From Anodontia alba (taxonomy: Eukaryota; Mollusca; Bivalvia; Lucinida; Lucinidae): a stretch of 64,000 nt of DNA. The stretch lies in NCBI GenBank assembly GCA_964016985.1, contig OZ024826.1, forward strand, positions 57,845,735 through 57,909,734, written 5' to 3'. The notes below the pieces were generated by a model. That model made no database searches. It was not told where the DNA came from and worked only from the letters and a program-made list of their open reading frames with translations. The position numbers were made by a program, and so were the translations under genes. Below, piece by piece: positions 42,801 through 54,800 of the stretch; positions within the stretch are counted from its first letter, which is position 1, and the number at the start of each line of letters is the position of its first letter.

Positions 42801-45800
42801 ACCACTGATATTTTTCTTATTTCTCCACAAAAACGTATGCTGTGGGTATTCATTAGAAGCACCTCATTGAGATGCTTCTAATGAGTACCCACAGCATATG
42901 TTTTTGTGGAGAAATAAGAATTTTTTATCTGGATACCCCTTTTATCAGACGCTGCATTAATCAGGTCATTTGCTGATAGCTCACAGAATAAATGGATTCT
43001 CTAGAATGTATAAATGGAGAGCAAAGGCCATGATAAGGCTGTACAGATGCACAGGTTGATCTGTATCTGCATATATATTTCCCTCCATACAGCCCATATA
43101 GCAATGCATTAGCCAAGTGTTTCATCCAATTTTGAGATGTTTTCTCAGTGTCAACTGTAGACTTTGATCCTTGAATTCCATATATCATCCTTTTCTGAGA
43201 TATTAACTCTGGAGTTAGTTGTGAAGGTGCAATAATTCAGACTCAACTAATTTAGTGCAATTTGCTTGGTGAGGACAATCTTGAAACGACTTTTATACTT
43301 CAATAAATCCACTGAGCAGGAATCTAGGAACTTTTTTCTTTGCAAAATTTCTAAAACAAGAACTGTCAATAAGCAGTTCTTATTAGATCTCCCCCACCCC
43401 CTCGCAGGTAATGACTGTCTTGTGGGTACTGAAAAGCAATGTATTAAAATGCATATTTGCTTCAGGTTGTATGTGATTGGGAAAACCAATACAGACAGAC
43501 ATATGGATAGACATAAATGGTGAAGTTTACGTGCGAGTCATTTTGTCAAAAATGATTTTTCCAATAGCAAACCTCTTCATGCACATGTTCAATATGTCTT
43601 TAATTAATCTGCAAAGTATCAGAATTTGTCAACAAATTCTTCGAGTCAAATTGATTTCACCATGCATGCACTATCTCAGCTGCACCAGCTCAGAGCATAC
43701 AAAACCCAATAGTCAAGAATTACCAAACAAGAAATCCGCGGAAAGTGATGTCGCACCTGCGGGGATTAAGTCATACAAGTTTCTATTTGTATTGAAAAAA
43801 ATCTATTTTGCAGTATTCAAGAAATTGATGGGTTAGTTTGTAAGAAAAATGGACAAAGTAGAAAATTTGGAATATTGGCTTGCAAAATTTGATCTAAACC
43901 TGTCCATTATTTCACAAGATATTGATATTGAGCGGATATCATTTTTGCCCATTAATCAAGGCCAGTAACTCAGCTGAAAATTGATGAAAAATGTCATGTG
44001 ACAATCCCAAGCTAGGTATTGTTAACAACAATATGTATGCAAAATATGATCCTAATCCATCAATTCTTTCACAAGATATTGAGCAGAAACCAATTTTGGG
44101 CATAAATCAAGGGCCCCTAACTCTGCTGAAATGAATCTGAGATTTATGTGCAAACAATATGCACATCTTCAGACCATGACCTAATCATCTGTGAAGTTTC
44201 AAAACTATTGGCCTAAACTGCAGGAGGAGTTGCGCTCACGAAACACCCACTGACTATAAGGGTTTTAGGTAAAAACTGACTAAGTTAACAAAGTGGAAAA
44301 AGTTGAAAAAAAAAATCTGAGATTTATGTGCAAACAATATGCAAATCTTCAGACCCTGACCTAATCATCTGTGAAGTTTAAAAAGTATTGGCCTAAAACT
44401 GCAGGAGGAGTTGCGCTCACGAGACACCCACTGACTATAAGGGTTTTAGGTAAAAACTGACTAAGTTAACAAAGCGGAAAAAGTTGAAAAAAAAAAAACT
44501 GAGAATTATGAGCAAACAATATGCAAATCTACACACCATGGCCAAAACATCTGTGAAGTTTCAAAATGATTGGCCAAAAACTGAAGGAGGAGTTGCGCTC
44601 AAGAGACATCCACTGACTATAAGGGTTTTAGGTAAAAACTGACTAAATTAAGAAAGCAAAAAAAGTTGAAAAAAAAAAATCTGAGAATTATGAGCAAACA
44701 ATATGCATATCTACACACCATGGGCAAAACATCTGTGAAGTTTCAAAATGATTGGCCAAAAACTGTAGGAGGAGTTGCGCTCACGAGACACCCACTGACT
44801 ATAAAGGTTTTAGGTAAAAAAAACTGTAGGAGGAGTTGCGCTCACAAGTCAATTGTTGACGAACGGACGGGTCACGGCACGCCTATATCGCACCTGCGTG
44901 CTAACGCAGGTGTGACAAAAATGGCTAAGTGAAAAAAGCTGTTGTTTTGATGGAAATAATCTTTTCAACATGATACTTCTTCCTGCACTTGTTTAGCATG
45001 TCTGTAATGAGTCTGCAAAGTATCAGACTGCTTCAACAAATACTTTGAGATGAACTGTGCATGTGCTATTGTCATGCCAAAGCAACTTTTCAAGAAGAAC
45101 AAAGGGAATTAACCTTAAAGGAATAAACCCCTACTCCTTTATTTTTCTCTACAGCGACATCTCATCAGTATCAACATTTATGCAAAATATGAAAAGATTC
45201 CTTAAATTATTCATAAAGATAAGAAGCAGAAACCAAAATGCTTTTCAACAATAACAAAGGGAAATATAATTCTAAAGAAATTTATGCATAAGCCCTTATT
45301 TTTCTTTAACATGAGAATCTCATCAATATCAAAATTTATGCAAAATAAGAAGATTCTTTAAATTATTTAGCAAGATAAGAATCAGAAAAAATATCTTTTC
45401 AAGAATAACAAAGGGAAATAACTATAAAGGAATTAACCCTTAGGCCCTTATTTTTTCTCTGACAATAACATCTCATCAATATCAACATTTATACAAAATA
45501 TGAAAAGATTCCTTAAATTATTTAGCAAGATAAGAAAAGCAGAAACTTAAATGCTTTTTCAAGAATTACAAAGGGAAATAACTCTACAGGAATTATCTCT
45601 AGGCCCTTATTTTTGTGTAACAGCAACCCCTTGTGAATATCAAGGTTTATGCAAAATATGAAAAGAATGCTGAAATTATTTAGCAAGACAAGAAGCAGAG
45701 ACCAAAACTGTTTTTCAAGAATTACAAAGGGAAACAACTATAAAGGAATTGACCCCTAGGCCCTTATTTTTATCTAACAGCAAAATTTTATCAGTATCAA

Positions 45801-48800
45801 TGTTTATGCAAAATATGAAAAGATTCCTGAAATTATTTAGGAAGATAAGAAGAATAGGAAGCAGAAACCAAAACACTTTTTCAAGAATTACAAAGGGAAA
45901 TAACTCTAAAGGAATTAATCCCTCTTATTTTTGTCTAACAGCAACACCTCATCAATATAAATGTTTACGCAAAATATGAAAAGAATCCTGAAATTATTTA
46001 GCAAGATAAAAGAAACCAAAACTCCTTTTCAAGAATTACAAAGGGAAATAGCTCTAAAGGAATTAAACCCTAAGCCCTTATTTTTGTCTATCAGCAAAAC
46101 CTTATCAATATCAATATTTATGCAAAATATGAAATGATTCCTGAAATTATTTAGCAAGATAAGAAGCAGAAACCAATAAAATAGAAAAGAATAGAATAGA
46201 ATAATAAACCAAACTACAAAGGGAAATAATTCTACAGGAATTAACCCCTAGTTCCTTATTGTTGTCTTACAGCAACAAGTCATCCATATCAATGTTTATG
46301 CACAATATGAAAAGATTCCTGATACATTGTATTATTTTGCAAGATAAGAAGCAGAAACCAAAATGATGTTTCAAGAATTACAAAGGGAAATAGCTCTAAA
46401 GGAATTAATTCCTAGGCCCTTATTTTTGTGCAACAGCAACATCTTATCAATATCAACGTTTATGCAAAATTTGAAAAGATTCCCTAAATTATTTAGCAAG
46501 ATAAGAAGAAGCAGAAACCAAAACGTAATAGACGGATGCCCGGATGGACAGACAACATCAATACTGCACCCCCGTCTCCCCACCCCACAAAGACAGTTTT
46601 CGAGAGGCTTTTAACTCACATTTTCAAATTACACATGACCAAATTGGAATTACAAGTAATAAATTTCATTTTTTGTAGGTTAATCAATGTGTAAACAACA
46701 GCAAATCACTCACAGCCATTGGGCTTAATTCAGTTTGCAATTCACCAGCATTTTACACATTGATAAAATCAGGGATATTTCTGGGATGGGCTCGATCCAT
46801 TTTTTGTGAAAACCGTTAATGTTAGAATTAAATTGAATTGATTTTTGGCTGGGCCCCCTACACAAGCTATCCAAATCCAGTGTTTATTTTGATCTAAGGT
46901 GAGTGTTAAGGATTCTTGGGCCCATCAAAATTTCCAGAGGGCCCATGAAAATTTGAAAAGGCCCATGAAAATTCTCAAGGGCCCATTCTAACTTAGGGCT
47001 AGAAATATCCCTGAAAATCCATAAAAATGAAAATCATTCTTATAATAAAGGGAAAATTATAATAAAAACAAATAATCAAATAAGTTCTGAAACAGTACCA
47101 GTTACATTAGTAGGCATTCAAAGCCTCCAACTTTTGTTTATTTATTTATTTTCTTCTTTTTTTTCCTTGTGTTGTTTTTTATGTTGTTTTTTTTTTGTTG
47201 TTGTTTTTTTTCTCTCTCTTTTTGTTTTCCTTTCAGAGAGATAGAGAAAATCAATAAGGAAAAATCATTATCTTTGATGTATGTATGATCTAATAGTTTT
47301 GTGTTAATTATAATACTTACCTTCAGGTGATGGTAGCAGATGATGGGTAGATTTTACTATAGGCCATTTGGACAACACCAGATTTCTGAGAAAAAGAAAG
47401 TACATTCATTATTAATGATCAATGCCATTTTGGCACAAGGTAAGTGTCTTTGGGGAAACAGCTCCAGATGAGGCATGTTTTCCCACCAAAAATTGTTGGA
47501 ATTTGTCTTATTTCTCCATGGAAACATATTGCAATGTGCTTCTAATGAGTATAAAATATGAGCCACAACGTCAGAAAATCTACCTTCCAACATGTTCACC
47601 CAGCAAAGATTCAAATCAGCCTGCACTTTATCACAGTCGGATCAGAATCTTCACTTTTGGATAGCCAAGGATGAAAGGTTTCTTCATGTGGGCACTGATG
47701 ACTCTGATCAGACTGTGCAAATGCACAGACTGATCTGGATCTTCATTGGGAGCACATGTCATAAGGTATGTTTTCTAACATTGCAGCTGACATGTTTTCG
47801 TGAAAAATCGGAAAAATATAAATAATTTTTGGTTGAAAAATACATCCTATCTGGAGCTATTTTTTTTTTAAATTTTCTAATTAACCTTTACCACTCTGTG
47901 AGAATATTCAGCAGATGACAAATTGATGATATTTTTCTTATTTTCCCCAGAAAACACGTTCTGATATTTCATGCAAACTGTCTCCAATAGAGACGATTCA
48001 CATGAAATGTCAAAACCTATTTTCTGGGGAAAATGAGAAAAATATTTCAATATCTCGTCTACTGAAAATTTCACCCAGTGTGCTTTTGGTTGTGTTAAGG
48101 TTTTACAGCCCAGTCAACCAAATGGGGTCATATCGAGCGCAGTCAGTTTACCTAACCACAGGTTTACTGGGCAGGCTTAGTCCTCTAAGCGGTTAACCAG
48201 TATTGTGCACATTCTTCCGCCAGAAACTGACAACTGCCCTTCTTGAATCAGCGGGAGAGAATGACCGTAGAAAATATTTCATGATCAATCTCCACGAAAG
48301 AATGTTGCTGACCTTGGCGGGGGTTGAACCCGCGACCTTCTGGTCTCCAGTCAGACGGCGCATCCAACTGAGCCACCGAGGCCGACACCACCCAGTGTGC
48401 TAAGTGTTAAACAAATGTATTGTATAGTATGTATATACCTGTTACAGTATCTGACTTCTGCTGTGAAAGAGATCTATACAGTTTGCTCTGACAGGCAATA
48501 TTTAGAGTTTAAACAGCAATACATACTTTTAAAAATTAACCTTTAAAGTGCCAAGCAAACTTTATAGCAGACAACATTCTATTATTTTTTTTCAACAACT
48601 GCAGATCACTTCTATAATCCTTACAACCTTGCAGGCATATTTACATACTTTTTGTGGAGTGGAATGGGTGGAACTACTTTAGCACATATCACCATCTCCA
48701 GAGACAAGGCACATCCCTTAATTCTAAGATTCTCTGCCTTAGGAGAAAACACACTTTCTTTCAAACATACATGTAAATTTGTTTGCATTAAGGTTAATCT

Positions 48801-51800
48801 CCAAAATCACTGTCAAATTTCACCATTTTCTATTTTTTTTTTTTTTTTTTTTTTTGTTTTCTTGTTGTTTTTTTTTGTTTTTTTTTTGTCTCACCATTTC
48901 AGATCACTAGCTAAACAAATCCCAGCAATAAATGGTGCAAATAGTAGATGAATCAATACAAGCAATCAGATTCTCCATTGCCCATATTTTGTGCTAATCT
49001 CTTCAGTCTTGTTTTTCATGTTACAATAAATGTGTACAAATGGTAGATGAATCAACATAAGTAATCAAACCTTCCCTGCATTGCCAATATATTAGGTTAA
49101 TCTCTTATTTTTCATGTTATTTGATATCATGTGGGGGTCACATGATCACAGCAGTTCCACTCGTAAGCAAGTTTGTTTATTGAGACACCATGTTCGTATG
49201 TTTGAGTAAAATCACTCACAAATGAAATGAATACAGGTACTCAGGTAATTTCATGCAAATTCAGCAGATGACAAATTGATGATATTTTTCTTATTTTCCC
49301 AAGAAAATAGGATTTGATATTTAATGAGACAATTTGCATGCAAAATCAAAAATCCTATTTTCTGGGAAAAATAAGAAAATTATTTAAAAATGTCATCTGT
49401 TGAATTTTTACCCAGCACGCAAAGCATTAAAGAAAAAAAAAAAATCAACAGTCAAGGATTAACTCAAACTCATACCCCCAAGTGTGGTCTTTGGTGGATG
49501 GTCCATAGTCAACATACATTCCCATTCTCTCCTCTAACCACATACCAAGATCATTATTACCCAGGAACGGTTTGGAGGCATCACTCTCCAATAAGGTTAT
49601 CACATCAGCTCCTGTATATACAATGCACAATTAATACTTAGCATGCTGGGCCCAGTTGTTCAAAGCATCATTAGCTTAACGAGTTTGTTAGTGGTCAAAG
49701 TGTTAATTGTTCTAGAAAGTAGAATATCTAATTCACAGGTATTTTTGCTGAAAAAATCTACTCACATTTTTTCAGCAAAAGTATAAGCATTATGTGCCAT
49801 ATTTAATGATTAAAGTTTTAAGATACGTTAACTAACGACAGTGTTAGTTTTGAACAACTGGGCCCTGGATAAAAAATTCCGCAGACAACATTTTGTGGGA
49901 CAAGTAAGAAAAATATCATCAATTTGTTATTCGCTGAATTTGCCCAGAGGATGGTTAAGGTAAATGGATGTTCTTTCAGGGGAAGCAACTCTGTTAAAAT
50001 TGCTTTACCTTCCTTCTTGGAGTAAATTCTTTTCTTTAAGAGTAAACTTCTTTTCTTTAAGAGTAAACGCCTTTGAATATATTAATGTGTCAAAATTTAA
50101 TTCTGTTTTAGTGGTCTCCCTTTGAAATTCAATTGGCTCTTGACTGATGTCAAACTGAGTTTTTGCTTAACATCTTGAGAACTAATTGGTGAATTTTGAT
50201 CAAATTTTATGTACACATTGATTTTGACTAGAACTAGTTTGATTGATTGTGTTGGGGTTTAACGACACGTCAACCCCTGAGGGTCATTTTGTGTCGTCTC
50301 CCAGAGAAAGGGAGAAAAGAGATAGAAGAGAGAGTAGAGGAGATGAAAGAGAGGGACAGGGAAGAAAGAGGAACAGGAATGAAAGTGAAGAAACAGAAGA
50401 AATAAAAACATTCCCCCTCTACCCTTACCCACTACAAGGATAGCAGGCCTTGCCCAACTGTAAGCCAATATCAGATGGACGCCCCAGTGATGTAAGATAC
50501 ACAGCACCTTCGCACCACCCGACCACCCGCATAAAACTAGGTTGAGACAGATAATGGACCAGTATCATTGTTATTCAATGGAATTACGGCCCTTAATTGA
50601 TGTCAGAGTTGTGAGTTTGTTTAATATTCCCCTTTCATGACAGCAGCCACTTTCAGAAGGGAGGCAAATCTTTCTGGTCAGAATGATCTCCCTTGGAGGT
50701 ATTCATTCACCTAAAATCAACTACAGTCTAACCAGTCTTAAGCAAGCATACGTGGGATAATGCAGAAGTCCTTGCTTAAGACATGTGCTTGCTTAATACA
50801 GGATGGTCTGGGATAGTAATTTTGGGTGGGGGACGGTTTCGTCCCAGCCAAGGGATCCCATCAGGTAGAATTAATGGTTTTAGGTGTAAAGTTAGTATCA
50901 CAAGAATCTGAGATACTGATATGAACACAAATTTTGATATCATTAGAATGTGGTTGGGGAGAGGATCAGTGTTTCAAAAGACTCAGGACTGCTAAAGGAA
51001 TAAACAGAAACAAAAGAAGGTAACACATTTTTTTTCCATTGATTCCATAAAAGCAAGAGATGGCAACCTTATTGGAAACTTTTAGAAACAAATAGAATTT
51101 GATTAGTAAAGGCCGGCCATTGATATCAAATATGTTTCGGCAATCAATGCAAACAAAAATGTGATGATCATCTAATAATGACAGTTGCATCACTGCCTTT
51201 TGTTAATGTTTCCCTATTCAATCAAATTTTCTCACCTTTATTTATGTCAAAACAATGAATGGTTAGTCAGCAATTATGCAAACCTGTCCAATTGTGCAAC
51301 CATACAGCCAGTATTTAAATCAAAGATTGCCAAAAACTTACTTTGATCTTACCAAATTCAATTACAATTTTTCTGTTTAACTTTTGACGAAACCATTCCT
51401 CCTTGTGTTTTGTTTCTATCAAGATTTTACGGTCCAGTCAACCCAATGGGGTCATGCTGAGCATGGTCAGATGGCCTAGCCACACTTCTACTGGGCAGGC
51501 TAAGTCCTCTAAGCGGTTAACCAGTTTTGTGCACATTCTTTCGCCAGAAACTGACAACTGCCCTTCTTGAATCAGTGGAAGGGAGAGAATGACCGCAGAA
51601 AATATTTCATGATCAACGTCCGTGAAAGAATGTTGCCGACTCAGCAAGGGTCGAACCCGCAACCTCCTGATCACCAGTCTGACACGCATCCAACTGAGCC
51701 AACGAGCCCGGCATTCCTCCTTGTGACCCGAGACACAGTTTGTATACTTCGGGAGGTATTCAATTTTGTGGTTGTCTTCTGTCTAAAACCAAGAACCAGT

Positions 51801-54800
51801 CTTGAGTGTTGATGTGTTAGATAAGTATATTTTGGCCATGGTTCAATGGCATGCCAAAAATGGCACTGAGATATATAACCTGTGTACACAATTGAGTCAT
51901 TCTGGTATCAAACAAGCTGGCCACTCAGATTTTTCAAGATGGCTGCTTAATGACGATTTTTGAGATATTTCTGATAAAATGTGCTGGCCACTGGCCGCAG
52001 CTGACAGGTGTGTGCTTAACAAAGGGACATTTGCATAAAAGATCATTCTGGAGGATACGGACTTAAGCGAGAAGCACACTTAATAGGGATGACTGGAAGA
52101 CCAGAGTAGACTATTTTACATTATGAAGGGATTAATATTTTTCTAGGAATGCACCTGTATCATTCAGCAATGTAAAGGTCCTTTCAAGGCTTGGCCATCC
52201 TTTGTTATCATAACCAAAATGATATGTCCATATAGCTGATGTCAACTGTTTTGGTGTATTCTGCAAATGGAAAGCATATAAAAGCTGAAGTGTTATCCAG
52301 AAAAAAAAGAAAAAAAAAAATCTGTCAGATAATATATATTTGAGATGGGAGGGCACAGCAATCTCTACAAGACTGTATGATGTGTAACCAGCAAAGACAC
52401 AGATCAGCCTGCACATTTGCTTGGGCTCATCAAAATCTTCACTGTCCACCTGAAGATGCCTTAGAACCTTGGCTTCACACAGAGAATGCCCTGGGGTTTG
52501 CTAAAAAGTTAACAGCCAAATCCTATATCTGACAGTCCAAGACATGTAAAATTATTTGGAAGTCAGGCAAATATTTATCAGATCAAACTCTACACATGTA
52601 CAGGGTAGATATTGTGATGAATCATGACATTAACATCCATGCTGGGTAAAACATTCAGATGAGATTCTGAAATATTCATATATTAACAAAGGGATGACAA
52701 TCTGAAAAATTTCAGATGACATTCTGAAATACATGTATTAAGATGACATTCTGAAGTACCGATGAACTTCTACTAATGGTCATCTCTCAACAACAGCCAC
52801 CTCCCTACAACAGTTCATTTTATGTGGTCCCAAGGGTTGCTACTGTAGTGAGGTTACACCATATCACCAATTTGCTGCCCACTGAATTTGTGCCCAGAGA
52901 CAGTGAAAGATTAACTACAGTGGGAAGTACTTACTTTAGCTGGATGATCATATCTGTGTGGATTGTATCTGGCACCAAACCCTAGCAGCCCCACACACAG
53001 GAACAATATCAACACTATAAGAAGAAATTTAAATACATGAAACTACATATACAGTCGAACTTCAATGGCTTGAACATCTTTGGAACCATGGAAATTTGTT
53101 CGAGACATGGGTAGTTCGAGCCACTGAGGATTAATCATAGCGCAAGGTCAGAAGGCAAACGAGAATAATCTAGGAATGTTTTTTCCATCTTCTATAAAAT
53201 AATGGTATGTTGAGTGTACTCATTAGAATCACCTCAATGAGGCAATTCTAATGAGTACACACAACATACATTTTCATGATAAAATAAGAAAATTTCCTTT
53301 AAAATCCCAAAATTGTTTTCTTTAGCTATCAGAAGAATTTCCTAGGGACTCAAAAACGAGTTCGAATCATCCATGATAAACAAGCCATCCGTGTTCGAGC
53401 CATTGAGGTTATACTGTATCAAGTTAAATTTTGAACATTACAGTAACTTTGTCAAAGAAACCTTGAGGACTGCTTTTTGTTTGCTTGTTTGTTGTTGTTT
53501 TGTTTTATTGTTTTGTTATGTTTAACTTTTTATTACTGTAAAAAGGATTTCTGGAACATGTCAATTCTGGTAAATTCTTTTCATGTCAATTTTGGTAAAT
53601 TCATTTCATGTCAATTTTGGTAAATTCATTTATTTAATGACTTGGTTAATTGTCACCTGATACCATTTAATACTAGATTTTTTTTTTCTGAAAAGACCAG
53701 GTCCCCCATGCATACTAACCTTGTAAATGAACTTTAAGGAATCTTATGCATGTCTCCATGATACATCAATGAACATTTTAAAAGAATGGACCTGCTGGTT
53801 CAAGAGGTATCATGCAGACAAACTGTTACACCAATGTTTATGGAGCAGTTTGATCAGAATCTACACTGTCTGCCATTCCATAACAACATACCAAATACAG
53901 TAAATGTCCTAAAATTTCAAACATTTTATGCCATACTATTTTGGCCTAATTTTGTTTTTATGTATTTATTTCACTGAATACTTGATAGAAAGGCAAACAG
54001 TGTAGACTGATCAGACAGATCCTTTAGAAGCAATCTGATCTTGGTCTGTTTGCATGTGCTATTTTGTTTTGATCTATTTGCATGTGCCATTTTTTTCAGA
54101 TAAGGTGGTTAGAGGTGATATGATTCACCAAATTTATGGTGCATCGCTGTTCAGTGGTCACGATTTGGTTCACGATTCTTTTTCTCCGAGTTTCGATATG
54201 GCTCGGTTCATCTAAGTGTAAACAAAAGTTGTCAATTAGCTGCCAGTTACATCAATAATTACTGCACGCAAAAGAAATATTATGCTTCATTTAGATCAAT
54301 TTAAGATAGTTGCATGACTAATTTAGGCAAGTTTTTAATGACTGTTACCAACTAAAATATGTACTTATTGCAGTAAAATTTATGTGTCATTAGTTTTTGC
54401 GACTTCCGAATTTCCAGAAAAAATATTTAATTTTTCAGTCAATAAACACTGTTAGGAATATAAAAAGCACTCAAAATACTCAGGAAAATGTTGCCAAACA
54501 TTCTTCCGAAGAATTTTCTATCTTTCAAGCCATTTTGCAGCAACGATTTTCTATAAAATCAATAAGGCTCACACAGAATGAAAGGAACAGCATTCTGGAC
54601 AGAACCTGTTTTCAAACATTGTATATCTAGGAAGCTTTAGTACTTGAACTTGGATGCTTAATATTAGGTTCTTTTCACTGAAGAAACAAAAAAAGAATAA
54701 ACTTTACACATTATGAAACTTTTACAAATATGATATTAAGACTATAACTGTGAACCATTTCAAACAAACTTTGAAGTATGTCCAGCACCTTAGTTGACCA

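Noticed and set aside
47592..47825. 77-codon plus-strand ORF
   Set aside because: It consists of family E repeat sequence; similar spurious ORFs appear over other copies.
52132..52449. Minus-strand ORF extending CWH43 exon 7 upstream
   Set aside because: Residues beyond the 52260 acceptor are intronic; only 52155-52260 matches the protein family.
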